Below, piece by piece: positions 36,781 to 46,702 of a stretch of 57,405 nucleotides of DNA (its first letter is position 1; the number at the start of each line of letters is the position of its first letter). The notes under the pieces were generated by a model. The model saw only the letters and a list, made by a program, of their open reading frames with translations, was not told the origin of the DNA and ran no database searches. The stretch comes from Fictibacillus nanhaiensis (lineage in GTDB: Bacteria; Bacillota; Bacilli; Bacillales; Fictibacillaceae): positions 1 to 57,405 of the forward strand of contig JAFHKR010000034.1 in assembly GCA_017052515.1 (NCBI GenBank), in the 5' to 3' direction. The position numbers and the translations under genes are program-made.

Positions 36781-39276
36781 ATGTGGCAGAAGGTAGAACA
36801 AGAGGTACTCGAACCGATCAGAGGAATGGTCTGGGTAGAAAAGAGTCAGCAGGCAGTAACGAAGACGAGTAAGAGATGGCTTCAGATTTTGAACCAGAGC
36901 ATTTTTAACTGGAGAATGCTGTTGTTTGGAATTGGTTTTTTGTTAGGACGAGCTATGATTCTGGCTGAGATGTCTCCCTTTGCTTTACCTTTTGTAGCCA
37001 GTGTATTCGTTTTGAGAAAAGAGCGGACAGGCATTGCTGTTTTTGCGATCTTGGCAGGAGCGATGTCGCATCAACCAATGAACGCTTTATTTTTTATCAG
37101 TGCCTTACTCGTTTATGCCAGTCTTCAAAAAGGAGCGGATCTGTTCATAAAGAATCGCATGCAAAGTCTTCCGCTCTTGGTTTTCGGTTCCTCCTTAATC
37201 ACGCGAACCGTGTTCTCTATGTTCGGCGAAGGAGGCTTAGAGCGGGTAGATACGATGCTTGCGTTAGTGGAAGGAGGACTAAGCTTAGTTCTTACGTTAA
37301 TCTTTCTTCAAAGCATACCGCTTTTAACGAATAAAAAAATACCACAATCGTTAAAAAACGAAGAGATTGTTTGCTTGATGATCCTTCTAGCTTCTGTCAT
37401 GACCGGTACGATCGGCTGGCAGATCAATGATGTAGCGGTAGAACATGTTGTTTCACGTTACTTAGTCTTGTTGTTTGCTTTTGTGGGAGGAGCTGCGATT
37501 GGTTCTACAGTGGGTGTTGTGACAGGTCTGATCCTCAGCCTCGCGCAAGTAGCAAGCCTTTCTCAAATGAGCTTATTAGCTTTCTCAGGACTACTCGGTG
37601 GCCTTTTAAAAGAGGGTAAACGATTCGGTGTAAGTCTTGGGCTTATCATCGGAACCGTCATGATCGGTTTATATGGTGAGGGCAGATCCGAAATCACATC
37701 TACCTTGATGGAATCAGGGTTTGCTGTTCTACTTTTTCTTCTAACGCCAAAAATGGCAATCAGCAACATTTCAAAATATGTACCAGGCACAAGAGAGCAT
37801 TCGATGCATCAGCAGCAATATTTAAAGAAGATCCGCGACGTGACCGCGAGTCGCGTTGAACGATTCTCAAGTCTCTTCCAAGCGTTATCACATTCGTTTC
37901 AATCGGTAGGTTCCTCTTTAAATGAGGAAGAGAGCACACGTGAAGTGGATCTTTTCTTGAGCAACATTACAGAAAAAACGTGCCAGACTTGTTTTAAGAA
38001 AGAACAGTGTTGGGCGCAGAACTTCACAACAACTTACGACCTGATGACTAGGCTGATGGTCGAGCAAGAAGATTATAGTGATATTAAGGATCGAAAATTA
38101 AAACGAGAATGGGAAAAGCATTGCATCAAGCCTGAAAAGATAACAGATCTTATGAATAAAGAACTAACGCAATATCGAGCTTCTCAAAAATTAAAGATAC
38201 AAGTGCAAGAAAGCCGTCGTTTAGTAGCTGACCAATTGATGGGTGTTTCACAAGTGATGGGCGATTTTGCAAAAGAGATACAACGGGAACAAGAGAACCA
38301 CCAAATTCAAGAAGAGCAGATCAAAGACTCTCTTGCTCAAGCAGGAATTGATGTTGGCCACGTAGATATTTATAGTTTAGAAACGTCCAACGTAGATATT
38401 GAAATGACCATTCCTTCTTGCAACGGTTCAGGAATCGCTGAGAAGCTGATCGCGCCGATCTTATCCGACATATTGGAAGAGACGATTCTCGTGACACATG
38501 AAGATTGTGAGAACTATCCGAGTGGGTTCTGTCATCTCTCTTTTCATTCAGCACGAGAATATGTGGTTGAAACAGGTATTGCCTCAGCAGCTAAAGGAGG
38601 AGCATGGCTTTCGGGGGATAGCCATTCAACGATAGAGATTGGTGCTGGGAAGTTTGCTGTTGCGATCGCAGATGGAATGGGTAACGGAGAACGAGCGTTC
38701 ATCGAAAGCAATGAAACGCTTCAGCTACTGCAAAAAATTCTTCAGTCTGGTATTGAAGAAGAAGTGGCCATTAAGTCAGTCAACTCTGTGCTCTCGTTAC
38801 GTACAACAGATGAAATTTTTTCTACGCTAGACCTTGCGATGATCGATCTGCAAGATGCATCTGCTAAGTTCTTAAAGATTGGTTCAACCCCGAGTTTTAT
38901 TAAACGAGGAGACCAGATCAAAACGGTAGAAGCAAGCAATCTTCCGATGGGAATCATTCGGGACTTTGATGTGGACGTAGTGGATGAACAGCTGAAAGCA
39001 GGAGATATTCTCATCATGATGAGTGATGGGATCTATGAAGCTCCACGTCATATCGAAAATATCGATGCGTGGCTAAAGCGTAAGATCAGAGAGATCGATA
39101 CAGAGGATCCACAAGAGATAGCTGATCTGATCATGGAAGAAGTGATTCGTTCAGGAAATAACGGGATCGAGGATGATATGACGGTCGCTGTTACTAAGAT
39201 TGAGAAAAATATTCCTAAGTGGGCAACTGTTCCTCAATATCCGAAAGTCGCGATCAACCGAAAGAAAGCTCAATAG
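36781..39276 (+). CDS. spoIIE: Stage II sporulation protein E, serine phosphatase
   Basis: An 831-residue protein in three parts. About ten membrane segments lie in residues 35-330. A central FtsZ-interacting and oligomerisation region (about 340-580) contains a Cys cluster (KTCQTCFKKEQCW). A C-terminal PP2C phosphatase domain (about 590-815) has AIADGMGNG and ILIMMSDGIYEAP aspartates, plus the switch-helix region. It dephosphorylates SpoIIAA to release sigma-F and takes part in polar division. The start is ATG 36781 after GGGTGGTG; the GTG at 36769 would overlap that site. Confidence 0.97.
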   Translation: MWQKVEQEVLEPIRGMVWVEKSQQAVTKTSKRWLQILNQSIFNWRMLLFGIGFLLGRAMILAEMSPFALPFVASVFVLRKERTGIAVFAILAGAMSHQPMNALFFISALLVYASLQKGADLFIKNRMQSLPLLVFGSSLITRTVFSMFGEGGLERVDTMLALVEGGLSLVLTLIFLQSIPLLTNKKIPQSLKNEEIVCLMILLASVMTGTIGWQINDVAVEHVVSRYLVLLFAFVGGAAIGSTVGVVTGLILSLAQVASLSQMSLLAFSGLLGGLLKEGKRFGVSLGLIIGTVMIGLYGEGRSEITSTLMESGFAVLLFLLTPKMAISNISKYVPGTREHSMHQQQYLKKIRDVTASRVERFSSLFQALSHSFQSVGSSLNEEESTREVDLFLSNITEKTCQTCFKKEQCWAQNFTTTYDLMTRLMVEQEDYSDIKDRKLKREWEKHCIKPEKITDLMNKELTQYRASQKLKIQVQESRRLVADQLMGVSQVMGDFAKEIQREQENHQIQEEQIKDSLAQAGIDVGHVDIYSLETSNVDIEMTIPSCNGSGIAEKLIAPILSDILEETILVTHEDCENYPSGFCHLSFHSAREYVVETGIASAAKGGAWLSGDSHSTIEIGAGKFAVAIADGMGNGERAFIESNETLQLLQKILQSGIEEEVAIKSVNSVLSLRTTDEIFSTLDLAMIDLQDASAKFLKIGSTPSFIKRGDQIKTVEASNLPMGIIRDFDVDVVDEQLKAGDILIMMSDGIYEAPRHIENIDAWLKRKIREIDTEDPQEIADLIMEEVIRSGNNGIEDDMTVAVTKIEKNIPKWATVPQYPKVAINRKKAQ

Positions 39277-39288
39277 TTTATAAGAATA

Positions 39289-39327
39289 AGAGGCCGTTCT
39301 TTTTTTGAAAAAAGAGCGGTCTTTTTA
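39289..39327 (+). terminator. Terminator after spoIIE
   Basis: Long stem AGGCCGTTCTTTTTT/AAAAAAGAGCGGTCT with a G-U pair and small loop, followed by TTTTATTT. Confidence 0.88.
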
Positions 39328-39364
39328 TTTGTAGTCTTTTCGTGATGCGCGCTCGCTTTTGTAA

Positions 39365-39458
39365 GTGGACAGTATTTTGGCAGAAGTGGACAGTAAAATT
39401 TAAAAAGTGGACAGTAAATAGTGAAAACTGGACAGTATTTATGTATAAGTGGACAGTA
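39365..39458. repeat. Five-unit array of GTGGACAGTA at exact 21-bp period
   Basis: GTGGACAGTA starts at 39365, 39386, 39407 and 39449, and CTGGACAGTA at 39428. All four spacings are exactly 21 bp. The 11-bp interspaces are not conserved beyond being A/T-rich. It lies between the spoIIE terminator and yabS. On the - strand it would read as a heptapeptide repeat, but no gene is supported. Function unknown. Confidence 0.9.
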
Positions 39459-39574
39459 TTCCCGCTCCGACTTCATTTAGCGATCATGTATTGCGGTCTT
39501 TTCTGCGTATAAACCACCGCTTTCTTGACGAAGATGGTAATAGTTAAAATTCGTACTTGAGAGGGGTTAGCGTT

Positions 39575-40327
39575 ATGCGAAACAAAGGAACGCTGCGTCA
39601 AATTTTACTGATTACAGATGGGTGCTCGAACCAAGGTGAAGATCCGATTGCGATGGCGGCACTTGCTAACGAACAAGGAATAGCTGTAAATGTCATTGGC
39701 GTACTGAATGAGAATGCACCTGAGTATCATAGACAAGGTCTAAAAGAAGTGGAAGAGATCGCGATGGCCGGCGGTGGTATAAGTCAGGTTGTTTATACGA
39801 AACAACTCGCACAAACGGTGAAGATGGTCACTCAAAAAGCGATGGCTCAAACGATAAAAGGCGTTGTGAATGCTGAGCTGCAACAGATACTCGGAAGTCA
39901 GTCTTCGATGGAAGATCTTCCGCCCGACAAACGAGGAGAAGTGATTGAAGTTGTCGATGAGATGGGAGAGACCATGAACCTCGAGATCTTAGTCTTGATT
40001 GACGCTTCAGGATCCATGGAAGACAAGATGCTGACGGTTCAAGAGTCTCTGCTTGATCTCTCTATCTCGTTGAATTCAAGAATTGGAGATAACGAGTTTG
40101 CACTCTATGTTTTTCCGGGCAAGAGAACAGAGGCAGAAGAACTTTTAAGCTGGTCTTCTAAACTAGAATCGATCGGTAAAACCTTTTCAAAGATATCACT
40201 TGGCGGGATCACACCAACAGGTCCTGCAATAAAAGAAGCTATTGCGGCTTTTGGTCGTAAACGATCGTCAAAAAGGAGATTCTTGTCCGATGATGCCCCA
40301 GGATATTCGAACGAGTCCGGTATGTAA
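39575..40327 (+). CDS. yabS: von Willebrand factor A-domain protein YabS
   Basis: A 250-residue protein. The N-terminal part (MRNKGTLRQILLITDGCSNQGEDPIAMA) looks like the end of a VWA-type fold. A complete VWA domain starts near residue 135 with the MIDAS motif VLIDASGSMEDK; the later GGITPTGPAIKEA carries the conserved Thr. No catalytic function is evident. It overlaps yabT by 38 bp, so the two are translated from one mRNA. GAGAGGGG precedes ATG 39575. A weak sigma-F-like GTATA (39507-39511) lies upstream. Confidence 0.88.
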   Translation: MRNKGTLRQILLITDGCSNQGEDPIAMAALANEQGIAVNVIGVLNENAPEYHRQGLKEVEEIAMAGGGISQVVYTKQLAQTVKMVTQKAMAQTIKGVVNAELQQILGSQSSMEDLPPDKRGEVIEVVDEMGETMNLEILVLIDASGSMEDKMLTVQESLLDLSISLNSRIGDNEFALYVFPGKRTEAEELLSWSSKLESIGKTFSKISLGGITPTGPAIKEAIAAFGRKRSSKRRFLSDDAPGYSNESGM

Positions 40328-41261
40328 CTTAGTAGTTGGCAATGAAATACGCGGTAAGTGGAATCATTCCAGATATCGGATTCGTCGCCGTCTAGGATAT
40401 GGAGCAACGGGTGCTGTCTATCTGGCTGATTCGGATCGAGGAGTGGTCGCACTTAAGATCGGACATGATCAGATGTCGATCACATCTGAAGTCAATGTGC
40501 TGAAGCGTTTTTCTAAGGTCCAGGGGAAAATCCTTGGACCTTCTTTAATCGATGTGGATGATTGGGTGACGCAGACTGCCACATATCCCTTTTATGCGAT
40601 GGAATATTTAAAAGGAGAGACGCTCTTTGACTTTATGAAGACTAAATCTCCAGAATGGGCTGGAATCCTGCTTGTACAACTTCTTACGGACCTGCATACG
40701 CTTCATCAGGCGGGCTGGGCGTTCGGTGATTTAAAGCCAGATAATCTGCTCGTAACTGGTCCTCCGTATCGAATACGTTGGATAGACGTTGGAGGAACGA
40801 CTGTGATGGACAGATCGATTAAAGAATACACCGAATTCTATGACCGAGGCTATTGGGGGAAGGGAACGAGAAAGGCCGAGCCATCGTATGATCTGTTTTC
40901 AGCGGGAATGGTGATGGTGAATCTTGCTTATCCATCTCGTTTCACGAAAAATGGAGATCCTGATAAACAGTTTCAATCTAAAATAGCGGGCAGTCCGATG
41001 CTTAAGCCGTACGCTCCTATCTTACAAAAAGCATGGAACGGCAAATATCGAAATGCAGAAGAGATGAGAAACGAGCTTGTCCTTTTGTTGAACGCCAACG
41101 ATAAAGCAAAATCACCTCAAACACAGAGGAATTCAACGCAAAAACCAGCATCAAGACAAGCGCAAAAGAAAAAGAAAAGCAGCTTTATCGTAGAAACATT
41201 TTTAGTCTTCACGTTTGTTTTCGTTGTGTACTTTTTTTACATGCTCGGTCAAACGATGTAA
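40290..41261 (+). CDS. yabT: Membrane-anchored Hanks-type Ser/Thr kinase YabT
   Basis: A 323-residue kinase. The N-terminal glycine loop is GYGATGAVYLA and the catalytic Lys lies in VVALKIG. The catalytic loop is FGDLKPDN, lacking the His-Arg of HRD, and the metal motif is DVG instead of DFG. A basic linker (about 270-297) is followed by a C-terminal membrane segment (about 300-320). YabT lacks an extracellular sensor; in B. subtilis it binds DNA and phosphorylates RecA during spore development. The start within yabS (AAAAAGGAG upstream) matches family length. Confidence 0.93.
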   Translation: MMPQDIRTSPVCNLVVGNEIRGKWNHSRYRIRRRLGYGATGAVYLADSDRGVVALKIGHDQMSITSEVNVLKRFSKVQGKILGPSLIDVDDWVTQTATYPFYAMEYLKGETLFDFMKTKSPEWAGILLVQLLTDLHTLHQAGWAFGDLKPDNLLVTGPPYRIRWIDVGGTTVMDRSIKEYTEFYDRGYWGKGTRKAEPSYDLFSAGMVMVNLAYPSRFTKNGDPDKQFQSKIAGSPMLKPYAPILQKAWNGKYRNAEEMRNELVLLLNANDKAKSPQTQRNSTQKPASRQAQKKKKSSFIVETFLVFTFVFVVYFFYMLGQTM

Positions 41262-41336
41262 ATAGTGTTCGTTCCTGCAATTCTTTGTTATGATTTTAAA
41301 AGGCATTTTCGTAAAACTTCGTTGTTCTTGAAAGTA

Positions 41337-41376
41337 GTTGCTTTCTGTTACAGGTTGCTCGCTTTCCGGGGGCGTG
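41337..41376 (-). repeat. Truncated 128-bp intergenic repeat, copy I (reverse)
   Basis: It matches only the first ~40 bp of the reverse copies: GTTGCTTTCTGTTACAGG, then TTGCTCGCTTTCCGGGGGC. The rest is missing, ending ~60 bp before the tilS start. Confidence 0.75.
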
Positions 41377-41433
41377 AACAAGTCCAACGAAAACAAGCCT
41401 ACTATTAAACGAAAAATGAAGGAGCGGTTTGCG

Positions 41434-42831
41434 TTGCAGGAAGTGGAGAATTTTATTAAAAGACACAAGCTTCTCTCAGCGGGCCAAACTGTAGTAATCG
41501 GTGTTTCCGGAGGACCAGATTCTTTAGCGTTGCTGCATTTTTTGTGGAGAAGGTCTTCTTATTACAAAATTAAGATTGTTGCAGCCTCATTCGACCATCG
41601 CTTAAGGGGCGAAGAGTCGGCATCAGAACTTGCATTTGTTAAGAACTTTTGTGACGAGCGGGACATTACTTTTGAAGGGGATAGTGCAGATGTTGCCAGC
41701 TATCAAGGAGAACATAACTTGTCTCTACAAACCGCTGCTAGAATCTGCCGATACAATTTCTTTGAAAAAGTCATGAAAAAACATCGTGCAGAGAGGCTCG
41801 CGTTGGCGCATCATGGTGACGATCAAGTGGAAACGATGCTCATGAGAATGACGAGGGGCAGCGAAGGGTTTAGTTCTGCTGGCATTCCGGTTAAACGACC
41901 TTTTGCTACCGGAAAAATAATTCGTCCTTTTTTAGGAATAACAAAAGACCAAATCGAGCATTATTGTAAAGTAGAAAACCTGTTTCCCGTTTATGATTCA
42001 AGCAATGAAAGTGATAAATATGTTCGAAATCGCTTCAGAAAAAAAATTCTGCCTTTTTTAAAACAAGAAAACCCTAACGTACATGAAAGATTTCAGTATT
42101 TAAGTGAAACTATTTCAGAAGATGAAACGTATATATTGAAACTGGCTGAAATAGAGTTAGAAAAGGTTTTAATCAGGCGAACAGAGGGGAAAATAGAGTT
42201 ATCTGTATCCGCTTTTAACAAGATGCCTATTCCTTTACAAAAAAGAGGGATTACACTAATATTGAACTATCTGTATAAAATTAATCCTTCATCTCTTTCC
42301 TCTGTACATAAGGAAAACTTTCTTAGTTTGCTCGGAAGTGAGCATCCATCCGGAATGTTGCATTTTCCGTCAGGTTTAGTAGTTAGCCGAACTTATGACA
42401 GATGTTTGTTAAGTTTTGAGCATATCGTCAAAAATGAGGAAGGGTCTTATGACTTTTCGTTAGAGCTGCCTGGTTATGTAGAATTGCCGAATGGACGTAT
42501 AACTGCTGAAATAACAGATTGTGAACCCGCTTTACAAAGAGGAAAAGATGTTTTTGTGTTTTCAATGAAAGAAGTTGATCTCCCGTTACGAGTTCGTACC
42601 CGAAAACCAGGTGACCGGATGGCGATTGCCGGCGTCGGTTCTCGGAAATTAAAAGATATATTTATTGATGCTAAAGTGCCGCAGGAAGAAAGAAACGTTT
42701 GGCCGGTTGTTGTTGATTCAAACGGTAAGATTATTTGGCTTCCAGGGCTAAAACACGTTAGATGTCATCAAATACATCCATCAGAACTTTGGGTTATCCT
42801 ACGCTTTCATAAAAATCGCCATGACGTCTAG
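41434..42831 (+). CDS. tilS: tRNA(Ile)-lysidine synthase
   Basis: A 465-residue N-type ATP pyrophosphatase that adds lysine to C34 of tRNA-Ile(CAU), so that it reads AUA. The PP-loop SGGPDS is at residues 25-30. The conserved [18 protein letters not shown] and RPFL segments follow, then the substrate-specificity domain and the TilS C-terminal domain (RTRKPGDRM...[12 protein letters not shown]). The start is taken as TTG 41434 ([11 protein letters not shown]) with AAGGAG 9 nt upstream. The open frame extends to 41338, but that stretch lies in a broken repeat and has no family match. Confidence 0.93.
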   Translation: MQEVENFIKRHKLLSAGQTVVIGVSGGPDSLALLHFLWRRSSYYKIKIVAASFDHRLRGEESASELAFVKNFCDERDITFEGDSADVASYQGEHNLSLQTAARICRYNFFEKVMKKHRAERLALAHHGDDQVETMLMRMTRGSEGFSSAGIPVKRPFATGKIIRPFLGITKDQIEHYCKVENLFPVYDSSNESDKYVRNRFRKKILPFLKQENPNVHERFQYLSETISEDETYILKLAEIELEKVLIRRTEGKIELSVSAFNKMPIPLQKRGITLILNYLYKINPSSLSSVHKENFLSLLGSEHPSGMLHFPSGLVVSRTYDRCLLSFEHIVKNEEGSYDFSLELPGYVELPNGRITAEITDCEPALQRGKDVFVFSMKEVDLPLRVRTRKPGDRMAIAGVGSRKLKDIFIDAKVPQEERNVWPVVVDSNGKIIWLPGLKHVRCHQIHPSELWVILRFHKNRHDV

Positions 42832-42845
42832 GAGGCTTGTTGAAC

Positions 42846-43391
42846 ATGCATGATGAAATTTTAGAAACACTTATTTCCGAAGAAGCTATTCAAAACAAGA
42901 TCAAAGAACTTGGAAAAGAGCTATCTGTGGAATATAAGGAACGCTTTCCATTGGTGGTCGGGGTTTTAAAAGGTGCTCTACCTTTTATGGCAGACTTGAT
43001 CAAACGTATGGATATCCATCTTGAGATCGATTTAATGGCAGTGTCCAGCTATGGTGCATCTACCGTTTCTTCTGGTCAAGTTAAAATTGTTAAAGATTTA
43101 GATACTTCCTTAGAAGGTCGAGACGTTATCATTGTAGAAGATATTATTGACAGTGGTTTAACGCTCAGCTATCTCGTTCAACTGTTTAAGGCACGTAAAG
43201 CAAAATCGGTTAAGATCGTCACTTTGCTGGATAAGCCTACAGGACGTAAGGTTGATATCGCACCAGATCTTGCCGGCTTCATCGTTCCAGATGCTTTTGT
43301 TGTTGGTTATGGATTGGACTACATCGAGAGATACCGTAACTTGCCTTACATTGGCGTTTTAAAGCCAGAGATCTACGAAAAGAAAGAATAG
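42846..43391 (+). CDS. hpt: Hypoxanthine-guanine phosphoribosyltransferase
   Basis: A 181-residue type I phosphoribosyltransferase that salvages hypoxanthine and guanine. The PRPP motif is [17 protein letters not shown] at about 95-111. The N-terminal [19 protein letters not shown] and the flexible-loop [13 protein letters not shown] are intact, as is the C-terminal [22 protein letters not shown]. In B. subtilis the tilS-hprT-ftsH order is the same, and HprT and TilS together regulate ftsH. TAGGAGG lies before ATG 42846. Confidence 0.96.
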   Translation: MHDEILETLISEEAIQNKIKELGKELSVEYKERFPLVVGVLKGALPFMADLIKRMDIHLEIDLMAVSSYGASTVSSGQVKIVKDLDTSLEGRDVIIVEDIIDSGLTLSYLVQLFKARKAKSVKIVTLLDKPTGRKVDIAPDLAGFIVPDAFVVGYGLDYIERYRNLPYIGVLKPEIYEKKE

Positions 43392-43433
43392 AAAACCGCA
43401 TAAGATTTGATTGTTCGCCTAAGGAGGTAAGGA

Positions 43434-45338
43434 ATGAATCGCATCTTCCGTAATACTATATTTTATTTATTAATCTTTTTAGTTGTGGTTGGAGTTGTCA
43501 GCTTTTTTAACGGCAACAACAACGAAGTCAAAGAAATTCGTTATGACCAGCTGACTAAGTACATCGAATCAGGCAAAGTGGAAAGCATCGTTTACCAGCC
43601 TGAAGGTGGCGTATACGTTGTCCGTGGACAGCTTGAAGGAGCTAAAGAAGGAGAAGTATTCCAAACGAATGCTCCCCTAACTGGCAACACATTGGCTGAG
43701 ATTGAAAAACTGGCTAAATCTTCAAACGTTGAATTTAAACAGCAAGAGCAGACGAGTGGCTGGGTGACGTTCTTCACCTCAATAATTCCGTTTGTCATTA
43801 TCTTTATCTTATTCTTCTTCTTGCTTAACCAAGCGCAAGGCGGCGGAAGCCGAGTAATGAACTTTGGTAAGAGTAAAGCCAAACTTTACAACGAAGAAAA
43901 GAAAAAGGTTACGTTTAAGGACGTAGCTGGTGCTGATGAAGAGAAACAAGAGCTTGTTGAAGTAGTTGAATTCTTAAAAGATCCACGTAAGTTTTCTGCT
44001 CTAGGTGCACGTATTCCAAAAGGTGTTCTTTTAGTAGGACCTCCGGGTACTGGTAAAACACTTCTTGCGCGTGCAGTAGCAGGAGAAGCTGGCGTTCCGT
44101 TCTTCTCGATCTCAGGTTCTGATTTCGTTGAGATGTTCGTCGGTGTCGGTGCATCACGTGTTCGTGACTTGTTTGAAAATGCTAAGAAAAACGCACCTTG
44201 TATCATTTTCATCGATGAGATTGATGCAGTAGGTCGTCAGCGTGGAGCTGGTCTTGGCGGAGGTCATGACGAGCGTGAGCAAACACTTAACCAATTGCTA
44301 GTTGAGATGGATGGTTTCGGTGCTAATGAAGGGATTATCATTATCGCGGCTACCAACCGTGCAGATATTCTAGATCCAGCTCTTCTTCGTCCGGGACGTT
44401 TTGACCGTCAAATTCCGGTTAACCGCCCAGATGTAAAAGGACGTGAAGAAGTACTTCAAGTGCATGCGCGCAACAAGCCGCTTGCAGAAGACGTTAACTT
44501 GAAAACGATCGCGATGCGTACTCCAGGTTTCTCTGGTGCGGATCTTGAGAACTTATTGAATGAAGCGGCGTTAGTTGCTGCCCGTTCAGATAAGAAAAAG
44601 ATCGATATGGATGACGTTGATGAAGCGATCGACCGTGTCATTGCAGGACCTGCGAAAAAGAGCCGTGTCATTTCTGAAAAAGAAAAGAACATTGTGGCTT
44701 ACCATGAAGCAGGTCACACCGTTATCGGTCTAGTTCTAGAAGGAGCTGACACTGTTCATAAAGTTACCGTTGTCCCTCGTGGTCAAGCAGGTGGTTACAC
44801 AGTAATGCTTCCGAAAGAAGATCGTTACTTTATGACAAAACCTGAACTAGAAGATAAGATCGTTGGACTTCTTGGAGGCCGCGTGGCTGAAGAGATCACA
44901 TTCCAAGAAGTTAGTACGGGAGCTCATAATGACTTCCAGCGTGCGACTGGAATCGCTCGCCGCATGGTTACAGAGTTTGGTATGAGTGAACGTCTAGGAC
45001 CGATGCAATTCGGTTCATCACAAGGCGGTCAAGTCTTCTTAGGAAGAGACTTCAATAACGAGCAAAACTATAGTGATGCAATCGCGCATGAGATCGATTT
45101 AGAAGTTCAACGTATCATAAAAGAATCTTACGAGCGTTGTCGCCAGATTCTTACGGAGCACAATTCTAAGTTAGAGATCATCGCACAAACGTTGTTATCT
45201 GTAGAAACGCTTGACGAAGAACAAATCAAAGAACTCGTTAAAACAGGTAAACTACCTGACAGAAAAACGATTTCTAATCCATCTGATGATGTTAAAGTAA
45301 CACTTAACAAAAAAGATGAAGAGCCAAAACAAGATTAA
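43434..45338 (+). CDS. ftsH: ATP-dependent zinc metalloprotease FtsH
   Basis: A 634-residue membrane AAA+ protease. Membrane segments are at about 8-25 and 112-133, flanking an external loop. Walker A is GPPGTGKT (202-209). Walker B (FIDEID), the second region of homology ([17 protein letters not shown]) and the zinc site HEAGH follow, with a later Glu/Asp ligand region. It forms hexamers that degrade membrane and regulatory proteins, with a role in sporulation. The acidic C-terminus is variable. CTAAGGAGG precedes the ATG. Confidence 0.98.
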   Translation: MNRIFRNTIFYLLIFLVVVGVVSFFNGNNNEVKEIRYDQLTKYIESGKVESIVYQPEGGVYVVRGQLEGAKEGEVFQTNAPLTGNTLAEIEKLAKSSNVEFKQQEQTSGWVTFFTSIIPFVIIFILFFFLLNQAQGGGSRVMNFGKSKAKLYNEEKKKVTFKDVAGADEEKQELVEVVEFLKDPRKFSALGARIPKGVLLVGPPGTGKTLLARAVAGEAGVPFFSISGSDFVEMFVGVGASRVRDLFENAKKNAPCIIFIDEIDAVGRQRGAGLGGGHDEREQTLNQLLVEMDGFGANEGIIIIAATNRADILDPALLRPGRFDRQIPVNRPDVKGREEVLQVHARNKPLAEDVNLKTIAMRTPGFSGADLENLLNEAALVAARSDKKKIDMDDVDEAIDRVIAGPAKKSRVISEKEKNIVAYHEAGHTVIGLVLEGADTVHKVTVVPRGQAGGYTVMLPKEDRYFMTKPELEDKIVGLLGGRVAEEITFQEVSTGAHNDFQRATGIARRMVTEFGMSERLGPMQFGSSQGGQVFLGRDFNNEQNYSDAIAHEIDLEVQRIIKESYERCRQILTEHNSKLEIIAQTLLSVETLDEEQIKELVKTGKLPDRKTISNPSDDVKVTLNKKDEEPKQD

Positions 45339-45345
45339 TTTTTAA

Positions 45346-45377
45346 AAGGACACCTCAGAGATGAGGTGTCCTTTTTT
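45346..45377 (+). terminator. Terminator after ftsH
   Basis: 12-bp stem AAGGACACCTCA/TGAGGTGTCCTT with a 4-nt loop and T6. Confidence 0.95.
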
Positions 45378-45407
45378 GATGTGCTTTGCTATTTTTTTGG
45401 GAGAGAG

Positions 45408-45535
45408 GCTAATTTCCGCTGCAGGACTCGCTTTCCGCAGGGTGTGCGGTGAGCCCATTCGCCGCTTTGCGTCATTGAATGGTCTCACCTGTCCCACTCA
45501 TCCTGCAGGAGTCTCGCCCTTCCGCTCCAATTAGC
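45408..45535 (-). repeat. 128-bp intergenic hairpin repeat, copy F (reverse), with changed matching ends
   Basis: A reverse copy whose terminal words are GCTAATTTCCG at the left and CCAATTAGC at the right, instead of GTTGATT and AATCAAC. The two ends have changed together and still pair. The inner hairpin and GCAGGAGTCTCGCC are conserved. Confidence 0.88.
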
Positions 45536-45671
45536 TATTGGATGAAGGTTTTGTAGGTATCCTCTGTGTAACACTTCTTTTTGAATGAAAGTTGTGAAAC
45601 TCTCCTGAAAGAGCAATAGAATTTACCCTTATCTTTTAGTATTCTTTTTGTTCATTTTTCTTCACCGACAA

Positions 45672-45799
45672 GTTGATTGGAGTGAAAGGTGCGAGACTCC
45701 TGCGGGACAGGTGGGCGGGTGAGACACTTATACGTGAAACGTACGAATGTGGCTCACCGCCTGCCCCGCGGAATGCGAGTATCTGTAACGGAAATCAAC
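45672..45799 (+). repeat. 128-bp intergenic hairpin repeat, copy G
   Basis: A forward copy: GTTGATTGGAGTGAAAGG at the left and CGGAAATCAAC at the right. The apex is of the ATACGTGAAACGTACG type, in which TACGT pairs with ACGTA around GAA. It faces copy F 136 bp away in the opposite direction, so the pair could fold together. Confidence 0.92.
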
Positions 45800-45918
45800 C
45801 ACTTTCACTGACCACTAGAATAAGCGAAAAATTCCCAGTAAGCCGCCTTGCTTTACTCCTATACGTTTTATGTTATAACTATTATAGAAACTTAAGATAA
45901 GAAGCGGGGACAAATTCC

Positions 45919-46689
45919 ATGATTTTTGTGTTTGATGTCGGAAATACGAATATTGTTTTAGGACTCTACGAGAATGATGAACTGAAACATCATTGGAGAA
46001 TTCATACATCACGTGAAAAAACAGAAGATGAGTATGGCATGCTGATACTCGATCTGTTCCGCCACGTTAATATTCATAAAGAGCAGATTGAAGGTATCAT
46101 CATATCTTCGGTTGTTCCACCAATCATGTTTGCCTTAGAGCGCATGTGTGTGAAATATTTTAACCAACGCCCGATAGTAGTGGGGCCAGGGATCAAAACA
46201 GGTCTAAATATTAAATACGAAAACCCAAGAGAAGTCGGAGCAGACCGAATTGTAAATGCGGTTGCTGCAATTCATGAATATGATGCACCATTGATCATCG
46301 TTGATTTTGGTACAGCCACTACGTATTGTTACATCAATGAAAACAAACAGTATATGGGTGGGGCCATCGCGCCGGGTATCAATATCTCTACAGAGGCTCT
46401 TTATACGAAAGCGGCCAAATTACCGCGTATTGAGATCGCTAAGCCTGAGGGTGTGATCGGGAAGAATACGGTTAATGCCATGCAAGCGGGTATTCTCTAT
46501 GGATATGTAGGACAAGTAGAGGGTATTGTAAAAAGGATGAAAGAACAGTCTGAGGTTGAACCGAAAGTGATTGCGACCGGCGGACTTGCGAATTTAATTG
46601 CTGCGGAAAGCAACGTAATCGATCATGTTGATCCGTTTTTAACATTAAAAGGTCTATTGTTGATATACGATAAAAATAAGAATGATTAA
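45919..46689 (+). CDS. coaX: Type III pantothenate kinase
   Basis: A 256-residue ASKHA-fold kinase catalysing the first step of CoA synthesis. The phosphate-binding [12 protein letters not shown] is at the N-terminus, and [22 protein letters not shown] and GGAIAPGI follow in order, as in CoaX. This type is insensitive to CoA feedback and needs a monovalent cation. GCGGGG precedes the ATG. It is followed 13 bp later by hslO. Confidence 0.96.
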   Translation: MIFVFDVGNTNIVLGLYENDELKHHWRIHTSREKTEDEYGMLILDLFRHVNIHKEQIEGIIISSVVPPIMFALERMCVKYFNQRPIVVGPGIKTGLNIKYENPREVGADRIVNAVAAIHEYDAPLIIVDFGTATTYCYINENKQYMGGAIAPGINISTEALYTKAAKLPRIEIAKPEGVIGKNTVNAMQAGILYGYVGQVEGIVKRMKEQSEVEPKVIATGGLANLIAAESNVIDHVDPFLTLKGLLLIYDKNKND

Positions 46690-46702
46690 AGGATGAGTTT
46701 TA

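Noticed and set aside
39365-39458. CRISPR-like array
   Set aside because: Repeat words are 10 bp with 11-bp interspaces, far too short for CRISPR, and no cas gene is in the window.
39270-39476. 68-codon frame on the - strand with a repeated YCP segment
   Set aside because: Again the 21-bp array read in frame. It overlaps the spoIIE terminator and lacks a ribosome site.
41338-41433. N-terminal extension of TilS by 32 residues
   Set aside because: It crosses a truncated intergenic repeat, has no family similarity and lacks a ribosome site.
43886-44212. Long - strand frames antisense to ftsH
   Set aside because: They follow from the codon bias of ftsH on the other strand; no start signals or similarity.
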